From positions 111,926-175,925 of the forward strand of contig NZ_FWXH01000006.1 in assembly GCF_900176305.1 (NCBI RefSeq): a DNA stretch of 64,000 nt. The letters run 5' to 3'. How positions within the stretch are numbered: the first letter of the stretch is position 1; each line of letters starts with the position of its first letter. Made by a program: the position numbers and the translations under genes. Shown here piece after piece: positions 1-8,731 of this stretch. Below the pieces are notes generated by a model. The model saw only the letters and a program-made list of their open reading frames with translations. It did no database searches and was not told where the DNA came from. This stretch comes from Clostridium acidisoli DSM 12555 (GTDB lineage Bacteria; Bacillota; Clostridia; Clostridiales; Clostridiaceae).

Positions 1-1
1 A

Positions 2-439
2 AAAGCGTATAGTGGAAATTGTGAATTTGCATATGATTGGTATCAAGATATTGATTCATTAGAGTTAATTGATGGCAAAGGTAAGGCAGTTCCTTATACT
101 TTAAAACGGTTAAGAAATATGTATGATTATCTTGATAAACATGGGGAATTGTATTTTATAGAAAAAAAGATAAACGGTAATTATATTCCAGTTGGAGATG
201 TTACGTTTTGGAAAGATGATATTCCCATTGTAATTTCCAAGGAATATAGAAATCAGGGTATAGGTAAAAAAGTAATTCAATGTTTAATTGAAAGAGCAAA
301 GAAACTCACTTATAAACAAATTGGTGTAAGAGAAATCTATAATTATAACATAGGATCACAAAAATTATTTCTAGGCTGTGGTTTTAAAATGGGAGCTTTA
401 ACAGAAAATGGAGCTAGTTACACACTTCACATAAAATAA
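2..439 (+). CDS. GNAT-family N-acetyltransferase, 5' end outside the window
   Basis: The reading frame is open from base 2, upstream of the first internal ATG at 119, so the true start lies before the window and at least 39 codons precede that ATG. The C-terminal half carries the acetyl-CoA-binding motif A of GNAT enzymes (EYRNQGIGKKVI, matching the R/Q-x-x-G-x-G/A pattern), followed by the usual strand and helix ending near GCGFKMG. GNAT proteins move an acetyl group from acetyl-CoA to an amine; nothing here identifies the substrate. The frame ends 97 bases before the stop of the convergent MerR gene. Family assignment is firm; specific function is unknown. Confidence 0.8.
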   Translation, partial: KAYSGNCEFAYDWYQDIDSLELIDGKGKAVPYTLKRLRNMYDYLDKHGELYFIEKKINGNYIPVGDVTFWKDDIPIVISKEYRNQGIGKKVIQCLIERAKKLTYKQIGVREIYNYNIGSQKLFLGCGFKMGALTENGASYTLHIK

Positions 440-535
440 TCCCAAAACAATTTATGTTATTTTTGTTTTATGGAGAATTTTACACATGGGCTAATAGTTA
501 AATTCAAATTGTTCCTAGGAAACATATATAGATTA

Positions 536-1741
536 TTATTTATTATTTTCGGCATAAAACTTTAGGGCTTCTCCAATAAATTTAGATGCACCCTCTCCGT
601 ATTTTTTATCTGTTGCTTTTATAAATCCAGGCCTTGATAGATAAAAATTTGCCATATATCCTAAATAATTTTTGCCCTCATCTACTTTTAAAGCTTCATG
701 TGTTTTTTGAGTTTCAGTTGCTATTTCAGAAACAATTTTTTGAATTTCTTCTGAAGCAGGGTCTTTGCTTAAATTAGAGCTAAGTTTTATGTATAGTTTT
801 TGTATTTTAGGTTCATAATCTCCTAAATGAATTTTTAGAGCTTTTCCAATAAATTTAGATGCACCTTCTCCATATTTTTTATCAATTTCTTCTAACCAAG
901 ATACATCATGTCCGCCATGTTTCTTAGGAACTTTGTCCATTCCTTTAGGAAATGTTAAACAAAATTGAACCATATTATACCAATAGTAATTTCCTAATTC
1001 ATCTTTAAAAACATCATAATCTCTTTTAGCTACATCAGTTATTTTACCTGAAATTTGTTGGATTTCTTTTGAGGCGGGATCTTTACTTAAGTCAGCTGTA
1101 AGTTTTTTATAGAGCTCTTTTAATTTGGGATGCCTATCATAAAGGCAATCTTCTTTGAATTTATCAATTTGTTCTGATTTAACTATTGCATCGCTATTCA
1201 AATTTTTCTTCAAGGCTTCAGTAAATTTTTTTATACTTCCATAACGCTTTATAGCATCTTTAGCAATTTCAGCTTCTTTAGATCTGCATTTTCCCATGAA
1301 TTCATTATAGTTATCTACACTACCATAGATTTTAATTACTTTATCCTTATTTTCATTCTTAAAGCTTTCTAATACATTATAATATTCAGTCATATCAAAT
1401 TCTTTAAAACTCATTGTATTCGCTCCCTCTATAGTTTTATTTATAAGCTCAATCAAGTTATTCAATCTATCTCGTTTTAAAATGATTAGCTTTTTATGAC
1501 TTTCTAGTGCTTTCATCTTATTAAAGTTTGGGCTAGTTATGATTTCTTTAATTTCTTTTAGTGGTAAATCAAGTTCTTTAAAAAACAAAATCTGCTGCAA
1601 AGTTTCAAGAGCCTCATCATCATAAATCCTGTAGCCTGCTTCTGTTAATTTGGTCGGTTTTAATAATCCAATTTTGTCATAATGATGCAGCATACGCACA
1701 CTTACTCCAGTTAAATCCGAAACTTGTTTTACTGTTCTCAT
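536..1741 (-). CDS. MerR-family regulator with duplicated TipAS-like drug-sensing domain
   Basis: Residues 1-70 form a MerR winged helix-turn-helix (VKQVSDLTGVSVRMLHHYD, then GLLKPTKLTEAGYRIY), followed by a dimerisation helix to about residue 105. The rest resembles TipAS, the helical ligand domain of TipA-type regulators that binds peptide antibiotics. At 401 residues it is well longer than usual (about 250), because the C-terminal TipAS module is repeated: LSKDPAS and KKYGEGASKFIG each occur twice about 91 residues apart. The ATG is preceded by GGAGG. The promoter has the 19-bp spacer typical of MerR-controlled genes, suggesting autoregulation. No export or resistance gene is adjacent, so the inducer is unknown. 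Confidence 0.85.
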   Translation of the reverse strand: MRTVKQVSDLTGVSVRMLHHYDKIGLLKPTKLTEAGYRIYDDEALETLQQILFFKELDLPLKEIKEIITSPNFNKMKALESHKKLIILKRDRLNNLIELINKTIEGANTMSFKEFDMTEYYNVLESFKNENKDKVIKIYGSVDNYNEFMGKCRSKEAEIAKDAIKRYGSIKKFTEALKKNLNSDAIVKSEQIDKFKEDCLYDRHPKLKELYKKLTADLSKDPASKEIQQISGKITDVAKRDYDVFKDELGNYYWYNMVQFCLTFPKGMDKVPKKHGGHDVSWLEEIDKKYGEGASKFIGKALKIHLGDYEPKIQKLYIKLSSNLSKDPASEEIQKIVSEIATETQKTHEALKVDEGKNYLGYMANFYLSRPGFIKATDKKYGEGASKFIGEALKFYAENNK

Positions 1742-1834
1742 AAATTTACCTCCATAGCTTTCATTTTAGAACTATCAATAACGCCCAACAATCTGACGGC
1801 TACGAGTTTTAGTTTACGTTCAAACTCTATTTTT

Positions 1835-1865
1835 ATAATACACTATGACATTATGTTAGAGTCAA
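1835..1865 (-). promoter_or_regulatory. MerR-type promoter with 19-bp spacer
   Basis: Read on the minus strand, TTGACT (1865-1860) and TATTAT (1840-1835) are separated by 19 bases, instead of the usual 17. Stretched spacers are the hallmark of promoters that MerR-family proteins activate by twisting the DNA. A TGAC...GTCA dyad spans the -35 box and spacer. The leader to the MerR start is about 90 bases. Confidence 0.65.
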
Positions 1866-1965
1866 CACTTTAAAAAATAATTATAAAACTATTAGTTAGA
1901 TAGTATAAATATGTAGTATATGCTATACTGATTTATATTAATTTTCAATTTAAGGGAGAGATTTT

Positions 1966-2173
1966 ATGATTTGTAAAAAAATAGCATATAATTAAGATTA
2001 AAGATAGCTTGTTAATTATTTTTCTTATTTTTATTCTTTCTATAATGATGATTACAGTTACACAAAAAACTAGGATTTCAAGCCTAACATTCGATATTTT
2101 AATTATTTTATGTATAGTAATGTTTGCATTGATAATAATTTTCTCAGTAATTAAGTTAATTAATAAAAAATAA
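1966..2173 (+). pseudogene. Possible disrupted small membrane-protein gene
   Basis: A good ribosome site (AAGGGAGAG) precedes an ATG at 1966 whose frame stops after nine codons. One base out of phase, a frame from about 1991 to 2173 encodes about 60 residues with two hydrophobic stretches (LLIIFLIFILSIMMI and LIILCIVMFALIIIF) and a basic tail, the profile of a small two-helix membrane protein. A single-base change near 1985-1991 would join them. No homolog is recognised. It may equally be chance coding in AT-rich DNA. Confidence 0.3.
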
Positions 2174-2187
2174 GAGGTATTAAATAA

Positions 2188-2231
2188 ATTATTAATTAAT
2201 ATTTAATTAATATTAAATATTAATTAATAAT
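2188..2231. repeat. Perfect 20-bp inverted repeat made only of A and T
   Basis: Two 20-base arms are perfectly complementary around a TAAT loop, and all 44 bases are A or T. It sits just upstream of the -35 box of the rubredoxin-like gene. It has no G/C and no clear T tail, so it is a poor intrinsic terminator; cruciform DNA or a protein site is possible. Confidence 0.7.
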
Positions 2232-2236
2232 AAGTA

Positions 2237-2265
2237 TTGACTATATGAGTTCAATATGGTATTAT
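2237..2265 (+). promoter_or_regulatory. Promoter for rubredoxin-like gene
   Basis: TTGACT (2237-2242) and TATTAT (2260-2265) are 17 bases apart, close to the sigma-A consensus. Transcription would begin near 2272, giving a leader of about 65 bases before the ATG at 2337. Confidence 0.7.
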
Positions 2266-2336
2266 TTACTTACATTAAAGAAAGCAAAAGTATTATTGAT
2301 GAAACTTATATTTTTAAAATTGATAGGAGGATAAAT

Positions 2337-2672
2337 ATGAAAAAATTATTTAAGTGTAGTGTATGTGGATATGTAAGTGAAGGGGATGTTGCTCCAGAAA
2401 AATGTCCTAAATGTGGTGCTGGTGCGGATAAGTTTGAAGAGTTAAGCAGCGAAGCTACTGAAAAAATATATCGTTCAGATAGGACAAATGCCATCCATAT
2501 GGAGATTATAACTTTGGCTGAAAAGATAATAGTTCTTAGCAAAGAAGGTATAGAAGACAATTTGGACCCTAAATGTTTAGCAGCATTTAAACAAGCAAAA
2601 GATGAGGCATGGACTATAAAGCAAAGATCAAAAACTGAACTTGCAGGACATATGAACTTAGGCAAATGGTAA
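2337..2672 (+). CDS. Rubredoxin/rubrerythrin-like zinc-ribbon protein
   Basis: The start at 2337 is chosen over a longer in-frame opening at 2256 because AGGAGG lies just upstream and the protein then begins [12 protein letters not shown]. Residues 1-40 hold two Cys-x-x-Cys knuckles (CSVCGY and CPKCGAG) that bind one Fe or Zn as in rubredoxin. The remaining 70 residues form a helical part with Glu and His residues reminiscent of rubrerythrin, but no complete pair of ExxH di-iron motifs is visible, so peroxidase activity is not supported. In clostridia such proteins serve in oxygen defence or electron transfer. It has its own promoter and lies 66 bases before the aldehyde dehydrogenase. Confidence 0.75.
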   Translation: MKKLFKCSVCGYVSEGDVAPEKCPKCGAGADKFEELSSEATEKIYRSDRTNAIHMEIITLAEKIIVLSKEGIEDNLDPKCLAAFKQAKDEAWTIKQRSKTELAGHMNLGKW

Positions 2673-2738
2673 AATACAGAATAAAATTATTATATATTAG
2701 ATAATAAGAATATAGGAAACCTTACAGAGGTGATTATT

Positions 2739-4226
2739 GTGAATGTTAACTTACAAAAAAAATATAAATTATTTATTAATGGAGAATGGAAAGATGCTTC
2801 AGATGGAGCAACATTGAAAAGTTACAATCCAGCTAATGGTGAATTTTTAACTGAGATTGCAGATGCTACAGAAAAAGATGTAAATGATGCAGTAAATGCT
2901 GCAAGAAGAGCTTTTGAGACATGGAGTAAAACTACACCTGCCGAAAGAGCAGTTATATTAAACAAAATAGCAGATGTTATTGCTGAAAATGCAGAATATC
3001 TAGCTACAGTAGAAACTATGGATAATGGAAAACCAATCAGAGAAACATCAGGAGCGGATATCCCATTAGCTTTAGATCATTTTAGATATTTTGCAGGTGT
3101 TATTCGCGCGGATGAAGGTTCTGCGTCCATGGTTGATGGAAATACTTTAAATATAATATTGAGAGAGCCAATTGGAGTTGTAGGTCAAATAGTTCCTTGG
3201 AATTTTCCGTTTTTAATGGCAGCTTGGAAGCTAGCTCCAGTATTAGCAGCTGGAGATGTTTCAGTTTTTAAACCATCAAGTACAACTTCATTAAGTGTTT
3301 TAGAACTTATGAGATTGATACAAGATATTATTCCTAAAGGTGTAATTAATGTAATTACAGGAAAAGGATCAAAGAGCGGAGAATATTTACAACATAATGT
3401 GGGTATTGATAAACTAGCGTTTACAGGATCTACAGAAGTTGGCAGAAAAATTGGAATTGCTGCAGCTGAGCGTATTATACCTGCTACTTTAGAACTTGGA
3501 GGAAAATCTGCAAACATTTTCTTCAGTGATGCAAATATGGATATTGCATTAGAAGGTATACAGTTAGGTATTTTATTTAATCAAGGACAAGTTTGTTCTG
3601 CAGGTTCTAGGATATTTGTACAAGAAGATTTCTATGATGAATTTATGGAAAAAGCAATTGCTGCATTTGAAAAAGTTAAAGTTGGAAATCCACTAGATTC
3701 TAATACTCAAATGGGGGCACAAGTTAGTGAAGCTCAACTTAAAAAGATTCTTAAATATATAGAGATAGGTAAACAAGAAGGAGCTAAAGTAGCTACTGGT
3801 GGTGAAAGATTTATTGAAGGTGATGCTAAGAATGGATACTTTATGAAACCTACGTTACTTACAGATGTTACTAATGACATGAGAGTAGCAAGAGAAGAAA
3901 TCTTTGGACCAGTTGGAGTTGTCATTAAATTTAAGACAGAGGAAGAAGTTATTGCTATGGCAAATGACAGTGACTATGGTCTAGGTGGTGGAGTATTTAC
4001 TACTAATTTAAATCGTGCGATAAGAGTAGCTAAAGGAATAAGAACTGGACGTATATGGGTTAATACTTATAACACATTTCCTGCTGGTGCAACATTTGGT
4101 GGATACAAGGAATCTGGAATAGGTAGAGAAACTCATAAGGTTATATTAGATGCTTATACTGAAAAGAAAAATATTATAGTTAATTTATCTGAAACTCCTA
4201 GCGGAATGTATGAAAAATTAATTTAG
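2739..4226 (+). CDS. NAD(P)-dependent aldehyde dehydrogenase
   Basis: A 495-residue member of the aldehyde dehydrogenase superfamily, which oxidises aldehydes to carboxylic acids with NAD or NADP. The Rossmann region includes VPWNFP and FTGSTEVG, the general-base Glu is near residue 252 (LELGGKS), and the catalytic Cys is at about 286 (GQVCSAGSR). The C-terminal oligomerisation motif follows (FGGYKESGIGRE). GTG at 2739 is preferred because GAGGTG lies eight bases upstream; GTG at 2730 would overlap that site. The sequence resembles acetaldehyde- and betaine-aldehyde-type enzymes, but substrate cannot be read from it. A strong hairpin ends the unit. It is not a CoA-acylating bifunctional AdhE. 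Confidence 0.9.
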   Translation: MNVNLQKKYKLFINGEWKDASDGATLKSYNPANGEFLTEIADATEKDVNDAVNAARRAFETWSKTTPAERAVILNKIADVIAENAEYLATVETMDNGKPIRETSGADIPLALDHFRYFAGVIRADEGSASMVDGNTLNIILREPIGVVGQIVPWNFPFLMAAWKLAPVLAAGDVSVFKPSSTTSLSVLELMRLIQDIIPKGVINVITGKGSKSGEYLQHNVGIDKLAFTGSTEVGRKIGIAAAERIIPATLELGGKSANIFFSDANMDIALEGIQLGILFNQGQVCSAGSRIFVQEDFYDEFMEKAIAAFEKVKVGNPLDSNTQMGAQVSEAQLKKILKYIEIGKQEGAKVATGGERFIEGDAKNGYFMKPTLLTDVTNDMRVAREEIFGPVGVVIKFKTEEEVIAMANDSDYGLGGGVFTTNLNRAIRVAKGIRTGRIWVNTYNTFPAGATFGGYKESGIGRETHKVILDAYTEKKNIIVNLSETPSGMYEKLI

Positions 4227-4230
4227 AAAA

Positions 4231-4280
4231 TATAATAAAATGGCCTTCTATAGATAACTATAGAAGGCCATTTTATTATA
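4231..4280. terminator. Bidirectional intrinsic terminator
   Basis: Perfect 23-base arms flank an ATAA loop; the inner stem is TGGCCTTCTATAG, with A-rich and T-rich outer flanks giving a U tract in both directions. It lies between the convergent aldehyde dehydrogenase and araE-like genes and can serve both. Confidence 0.95.
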
Positions 4281-4286
4281 ATATTG

Positions 4287-5645
4287 TTAGTCTACATCTT
4301 TTCCAATAGAACGATTGTACAGATACGTTTCGATTTCTTCTAGTGATTTTCCTTTAGTTTCATAAAGAATGTATTTTGCAAATAGAAAACCTATAACGCA
4401 TATTGCGGCAAAACCAAAGAAGATTACAGATAAGCCTACTGTATCAAGTAATACTGGGAAAAATAGTGCAACTAAAATGTTACCAAACCAGTTGACTGTT
4501 GATGCAATACCAGTAGCAAGTCCTCGAACATTACTTGGAAATAATTCTCCAACTACAATCCAAGTAGTAGCAGCCCAGGAGTATGCATAAAAGATAACAT
4601 ATAAGCAAATAAAGAAAAATACAGCCCATGTTGCCCATGCATGATTTGATTTGGCAGCAGGATAAATTAAACCAACCAATAACAGAGATGCACCCATTCC
4701 AATAGATCCAGTCATAAATAGGGTACGACGTTTAAATTTATCCACAACTAGCAAGGTTATAATCGTTGCTAACACAAAGACAACACCAATGCCGACAGTA
4801 CTAACAACTCCTCCAATTGCTGATCCAAAAACTTTGGCTAGAATTTGTGAGGAGTAATAAAAAATTGTATTTGCTCCTTGAATTTGTTGTAATAGCGTTA
4901 AAAGGCAACCTGCAATTACAGCGGGGAGAGCTTGTTTTGAAAATAAATCCTTAAATGAGCCAGAATCAGAATGTTTTGAATTAACAATTTCATTATATTC
5001 ATTTTCAGCTTCTTCAGGGGAACGTAATGTTCGTAACACTTGTAGTGCCAATTCCTTTTTACCAATTCTAACTAAGAATCTTGGTGATTCTGGTAAAATG
5101 AAGGTTCCAAACAGCAACACCATAGCTGGTACCATGGCACCACCAAGCATCCAGCGCCAGCCTTCAAATACATGTACAAATGCATAATTTATACCATATG
5201 CAAAAAGCATTCCTACAGTTATCATTAACTGATTTAAACCGGATATCTTACCGCGTGTTTCAGCAGGACTAATTTCTCCCATATACATTGGAACCAAGGC
5301 AGAGGCTCCACCTACAGCTGCACCTAAAATAATACGGGCGATAATCAAGAGGCTTACACTAGTAGAAAAGGCAGATCCTAAAGCACCAATTGCAAATACA
5401 ATGGCACTCCACATAATCATTTTACGACGACCAAAACGATCTGCTAATGAAGCCATTAGTGAAGCACCAATCATAGCTCCCACAAATAATCCAGAAGTAA
5501 TGAAACCTTCTATCCAAGAAGTAATATGCCACGTTGTACCAATTCCAGGTAGAGCACCATTAATTATTCCGATGTCATACCCAAACATAAATCCTCCAAA
5601 AGCTCCGAAAAAGTAAATTAATGTTGGAGATATATTTTTCTTCAT
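4287..5645 (-). CDS. araE: Sugar:proton symporter, probably L-arabinose (AraE-like)
   Basis: A 452-residue major-facilitator sugar porter with twelve predicted membrane helices. Family signatures are visible in order: GYDIGIINGALPG in helix 1, ADRFGRRK in the 2-3 loop, PESPRFL after helix 6, QQIQGANTIFYYS in helix 7, ELFPSNVRG, and YETKGKSLEEIE at the end. Such carriers import pentoses or hexoses with protons. Arabinose is inferred from the neighbours: it is the second gene of an araK-araE unit, 26 bases downstream of the kinase, inside an AraR-controlled region. A ribosome site (AAGGGGGAAG) precedes the ATG. The transported sugar could also be another pentose. Confidence 0.85.
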   Translation of the reverse strand: MKKNISPTLIYFFGAFGGFMFGYDIGIINGALPGIGTTWHITSWIEGFITSGLFVGAMIGASLMASLADRFGRRKMIMWSAIVFAIGALGSAFSTSVSLLIIARIILGAAVGGASALVPMYMGEISPAETRGKISGLNQLMITVGMLFAYGINYAFVHVFEGWRWMLGGAMVPAMVLLFGTFILPESPRFLVRIGKKELALQVLRTLRSPEEAENEYNEIVNSKHSDSGSFKDLFSKQALPAVIAGCLLTLLQQIQGANTIFYYSSQILAKVFGSAIGGVVSTVGIGVVFVLATIITLLVVDKFKRRTLFMTGSIGMGASLLLVGLIYPAAKSNHAWATWAVFFFICLYVIFYAYSWAATTWIVVGELFPSNVRGLATGIASTVNWFGNILVALFFPVLLDTVGLSVIFFGFAAICVIGFLFAKYILYETKGKSLEEIETYLYNRSIGKDVD

Positions 5646-5671
5646 TTTAATCTTCCCCCTTAATTATTAAG

Positions 5672-7276
5672 TTAGATTAGATAATCTACTGCCGCTTGTT
5701 CAATAGGAATTCCATTTTTATAACGATGGATAAATTGCTCAAAGCCATCAACATCTTTTGGATCAGGCTTTACTTCTTCAGCTACATAACCAGCAAAAAC
5801 ATTTTTTGATAAAAATTCTGCTAAAGTGGAACTAGTTTCCCTGTTTTTCAGATAACCAGCTAATAGTGCAATTCCCCATGCACCGCCTTCACCTGCAGTT
5901 TTCATGACAGATACTGGTGTATTTACTGCCGCGGCAAGTGCTTCTTGTCCTACAATAGGTGTCTTAAATAATCCACCATGACCAAGTAATTTATCAAGCT
6001 TCACATTTTCATCCTTTAAGAGAATGTCCATTCCAATTTTTAATGCCCCTAAAGAGGTAAAGAGATGCGCTCGCATAAAGTTTGGTAGAGTAAAATTACT
6101 TTTTGGCTTTCGTACAACTATAGGTCTACCTTCAGAAACCCCTGTGATGTTTTCACCAGCAAAATAGTTATAAGCAAGAATTCCTCCACAATCAGGATCA
6201 CCTAGAAGCGCTTGACTGTATAGTCCCATGTAAAGAAGATCCCTTGGAATGTTGACATTTATAGCTTCAGCAAATTGCTGAAAGATATTCACCCAGGCGT
6301 CTACATCAGAATAACCATTGTTTGCATGAGCCATGCCCACTAAATCTCCAGAAGGTGTCGTTACAAGATCAATCTCTGTATGAACCTTAGCAAGAGGTTT
6401 CTCAAGGACGACCATTGCAAAAATGGATGTACCTGCTGATACATTTCCTGTTCGTGGTGCAACTGAATTTGTTGCAACCATACCTGTACCTGCATCTCCT
6501 TCAGGTGGACATATAGGAATTCCAGCTTGAAGATTTCCACTAACATCAAGCTTTTTTGCTCCTTCTGCAGTCAAAATACCAGCATTTTCTCCAGCTAGCA
6601 AGACTTTTGGTAAAAGTTTTTCTACATCTAACGAATGTAGAGAAACTTCTGGTAACTGATTGAATAGTCCTAACATGTTTGCATCGTAATTGTGTGTATT
6701 CACATCAATTGGAAACATTCCTGATGCATCACCAATTCCTAAAACCTTTTCATCTGTTAATTGCCAATGAATATAACCAGCTAAAGTAGTAAGAAAATCA
6801 AGTTTTTCAATATGAGGTTCATTATTGAGAATAGCTTGATATAAATGAGCTATGCTCCATCTTTGAGGAATGTTGAATTGAAATAAATCTGTTAACTTTT
6901 TTGATGCTTCTTCTGTCATGGTATTACGCCAAGTTCTAAATGGAACAAGAAGATTTCCCTGTTTATCAAATGCCATATATCCATGCATCATTGCTGAAAA
7001 ACCAATAGAACCAATTTTTGAAATTGTGACACCATATTGTTCTTTTACCTCAGCAAAAAGTTTTTGATAACTGTATTGTAAACCTCTCCAGATTTCTTCT
7101 AGGGAATAGGTCCAAATCCCATCTTCTAGACTTGTCTCCCATTCAAAGTTGCCACTAGCTAGTGGAAGAAAATCACTTCCAACAAGAACTGCTTTAATTC
7201 TAGTAGAACCAAACTCTATGCCTAGTGATGTTTCGCCGTTTTGAATCTCTTCTACTATTTTCTGTTTTATAGACAA
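5672..7276 (-). CDS. araK: L-ribulokinase-type FGGY sugar kinase (AraK)
   Basis: A 534-residue FGGY-family carbohydrate kinase. The N-terminal ATPase lobe starts at [15 protein letters not shown]; the substrate-side motif [11 protein letters not shown] and the C-terminal ATP-binding region ([16 protein letters not shown], then [16 protein letters not shown]) are intact. FGGY kinases phosphorylate ribulose, xylulose or related sugars. In this setting it most likely makes L-ribulose 5-phosphate, the substrate of AraD. The start is an ATT/TTG-type region: TTG at 7276 follows GAGGAGG by a normal gap, giving MSIKQKI. The gene has its own AraR- and cre-flanked promoter. Substrate is inferred from context; a xylulokinase role is less likely. 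Confidence 0.85.
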   Translation of the reverse strand: MSIKQKIVEEIQNGETSLGIEFGSTRIKAVLVGSDFLPLASGNFEWETSLEDGIWTYSLEEIWRGLQYSYQKLFAEVKEQYGVTISKIGSIGFSAMMHGYMAFDKQGNLLVPFRTWRNTMTEEASKKLTDLFQFNIPQRWSIAHLYQAILNNEPHIEKLDFLTTLAGYIHWQLTDEKVLGIGDASGMFPIDVNTHNYDANMLGLFNQLPEVSLHSLDVEKLLPKVLLAGENAGILTAEGAKKLDVSGNLQAGIPICPPEGDAGTGMVATNSVAPRTGNVSAGTSIFAMVVLEKPLAKVHTEIDLVTTPSGDLVGMAHANNGYSDVDAWVNIFQQFAEAINVNIPRDLLYMGLYSQALLGDPDCGGILAYNYFAGENITGVSEGRPIVVRKPKSNFTLPNFMRAHLFTSLGALKIGMDILLKDENVKLDKLLGHGGLFKTPIVGQEALAAAVNTPVSVMKTAGEGGAWGIALLAGYLKNRETSSTLAEFLSKNVFAGYVAEEVKPDPKDVDGFEQFIHRYKNGIPIEQAAVDYLI

Positions 7277-7300
7277 TAGAAAAACCTCCTCTAAAAATAA

Positions 7301-7346
7301 TTGTAAACGATTTAGTGACAGACGATATTTTATGAAAGCGATTACT
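7301..7346. promoter_or_regulatory. Two CcpA cre sites in the araK leader
   Basis: TGTAAACGATTTAG (7302-7315) and TGAAAGCGATTACT (7333-7346) both match the cre consensus TGWAANCGNTNWCA, the second very closely. The second lies at the expected transcription start of araK and the first is between start and ribosome site, positions suited to roadblock repression when preferred sugars are present. Confidence 0.75.
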
Positions 7347-7356
7347 TATATAAATT

Positions 7357-7385
7357 ATAGTAATATTTATATGGATAAATGTCAA
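7357..7385 (-). promoter_or_regulatory. araK-araE promoter
   Basis: On the minus strand TTGACA (7385-7380) and TACTAT (7362-7357) are separated by 17 bases. An AraR box is immediately upstream and a cre site immediately downstream. Confidence 0.8.
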
Positions 7386-7394
7386 CATAATTTT

Positions 7395-7414
7395 TTTTTG
7401 TACGTATAAATTTT
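7395..7414. promoter_or_regulatory. AraR operator upstream of araK
   Basis: TTTGTACGTATAAATT closely matches the Bacillus subtilis AraR operator ATTTGTACGTACAAAT. It lies just upstream of the araK -35 box, and the same core (GTACGTATAAATTT) recurs at 8636-8649. Confidence 0.8.
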
Positions 7415-7430
7415 AAAATAGAAAAGAAGA

Positions 7431-7454
7431 AACCCTTGTATTTAAGCAAGGGTT
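7431..7454 (-). terminator. Terminator after araR
   Basis: AACCCTTG and CAAGGGTT form an 8-bp stem around an 8-base loop just past the araR stop. On the minus strand it is followed by a pyrimidine-rich run (TCTTCTTTTC). It separates araR from the araK promoter. Confidence 0.75.
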
Positions 7455-7464
7455 CGGTAAAAAA

Positions 7465-8553
7465 TTATTTTATTTTAGAAGTTGAGTTTCTAATAATAAG
7501 TTCAGGATCATAAAGAATAGAATCATTATCTTCAAAATGATTATTGTTATTGATTAAATTAATAATTAAGTTAGCTGCATCTTTACCCATTTGTTCTTTA
7601 GGATGGGTTACAGAAGTTAAGGTTGGCTGCATTATTGATGCAAGCTGTGAATCGTCAAAGCCAACTATTGATAACTCTTCAGGAATTTTTATATTGAGTT
7701 TGTTTGCAATTGTTAATACAATATAAGCTATTTCATCATTGTAACAAAAAATACCTGTTGGTCGTTTTTCGGATATTAAGGTATTTTCTATTTTAGAGGG
7801 TAATGATGAAGATATTTCCTCAGTTAGATAAGTTAAAATTTGTCCAGTTGAGGGTGGAATATTATTGTCCTGACATTCTGATATAAATCCGTTCATTCTA
7901 TTTATACCTTGCGAATCGTCAACTTTAAAAACTCCCATTAGCTTTTTGTGACCCAAGGATATTAGGTGATTTGTTGCCAGTTTACCTCCTTTAAAGTCAT
8001 CTACACAGAGACTAGGTGTATTAATTTCAGGATAAGAGGCGTTTATTGTAACAATTGGAATATTGTTAGACATTATGTTGTTTAGATACCTAATATTTTG
8101 ACTTTTGTACGCACTTTTAGTAGGTTCTACAATAAGTCCATCTATCTTATGTGCTAACAAATTTTTTAAGTTGCTATTTTCAAACATAACATTGTTATTA
8201 GTTGAAGACAGCAAAAGGGAGTAAGATTCAGAATAAAGCGTCTCTTCCATCCCCCTAATTATATCAGGAAAAATGTAATTAGAGATATGAGTTGTTAGCA
8301 CGGCTACATTCTTAGCATTCTTAAGAATTTCAGTGTTCTCTCTCCAATCAGAAATATACATACCGCTTCCTTGTATACTATATACATATTGTTTAGATGT
8401 AAGATCACTTATAGCTTTTCTTATAGTGTGCCTACTTACATTAAACATTTTTATAAGTTCTGATTCAGTTGGTATTTTTTCATGAGGTTTATATTTGCCT
8501 GTAAGAGTCCAGCTTATAATACTTTCCTCTACTTCTTCGTATTTGTGTTTCAT
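7465..8553 (-). CDS. araR: Arabinose repressor AraR (GntR-type DNA-binding, LacI-type sensor)
   Basis: A 362-residue chimeric regulator of the AraR type. Residues 1-70 are a GntR winged helix (PTESELIKMFNVSRHTIRKA, then LTSKQYVYSIQGSGMYIS). Residues from about 85 to the end are a LacI/GalR periplasmic-binding-protein fold (VAVLTTHISNYIFPDIIRGM, DDFKGGKLATNHLI, GFDDSQLASIMQPTLTSV). L-arabinose binding to the C-terminal part releases AraR from DNA in B. subtilis. Two near-identical AraR boxes flank this gene, and one abuts its own -35 box, so it likely represses itself, araK-araE and araD-tkt. The ATG has a short ribosome site (TAGGAGAAAAA). Confidence 0.92.
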   Translation of the reverse strand: MKHKYEEVEESIISWTLTGKYKPHEKIPTESELIKMFNVSRHTIRKAISDLTSKQYVYSIQGSGMYISDWRENTEILKNAKNVAVLTTHISNYIFPDIIRGMEETLYSESYSLLLSSTNNNVMFENSNLKNLLAHKIDGLIVEPTKSAYKSQNIRYLNNIMSNNIPIVTINASYPEINTPSLCVDDFKGGKLATNHLISLGHKKLMGVFKVDDSQGINRMNGFISECQDNNIPPSTGQILTYLTEEISSSLPSKIENTLISEKRPTGIFCYNDEIAYIVLTIANKLNIKIPEELSIVGFDDSQLASIMQPTLTSVTHPKEQMGKDAANLIINLINNNNHFEDNDSILYDPELIIRNSTSKIK

Positions 8554-8588
8554 TTTTTCTCCTATAAAATAAATAAATTTTTACAAGT

Positions 8589-8617
8589 ATTATATCAAAA
8601 ATGCGTGTAATATACAA
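8589..8617 (-). promoter_or_regulatory. araR promoter
   Basis: On the minus strand TTGTAT (8617-8612) and TATAAT (8594-8589) are 17 bases apart. The AraR box at 8631-8649 lies directly upstream and is shared with the divergent araD promoter. Confidence 0.7.
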
Positions 8618-8630
8618 CAATTTGAACTTA

Positions 8631-8649
8631 AATTAGTACGTATAAATTT
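8631..8649. promoter_or_regulatory. AraR operator shared by araR and araD
   Basis: AATTAGTACGTATAAATTT shares its GTACGTATAAATTT core with the araK box and resembles the B. subtilis AraR operator. It lies between the -35 boxes of two divergent promoters. Confidence 0.8.
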
Positions 8650-8659
8650 AATAAATGTA

Positions 8660-8688
8660 TTGACATTTGTAATTATAAATTTTATACT
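8660..8688 (+). promoter_or_regulatory. araD-araA-tal-tkt promoter
   Basis: TTGACA (8660-8665) and TATACT (8683-8688) are separated by 17 bases. The order AraR box, promoter, cre reproduces the araK control region. Confidence 0.85.
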
Positions 8689-8695
8689 TGTCTTA

Positions 8696-8709
8696 TGAAA
8701 GCGATTAAA
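8696..8709. promoter_or_regulatory. CcpA cre site at araD start of transcription
   Basis: TGAAAGCGATTAAA overlaps the predicted start point. It shares TGAAAGCGATTA with the strong cre of araK. Confidence 0.75.
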
Positions 8710-8731
8710 TATAAAAAGGGAGGTCATTAAA

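Noticed and set aside
2306..2665. 119-codon minus-strand frame opposite the rubredoxin-like gene
   Set aside because: Mirror of a gene with clear Cys-x-x-Cys motifs and promoter; no ribosome site or domain.
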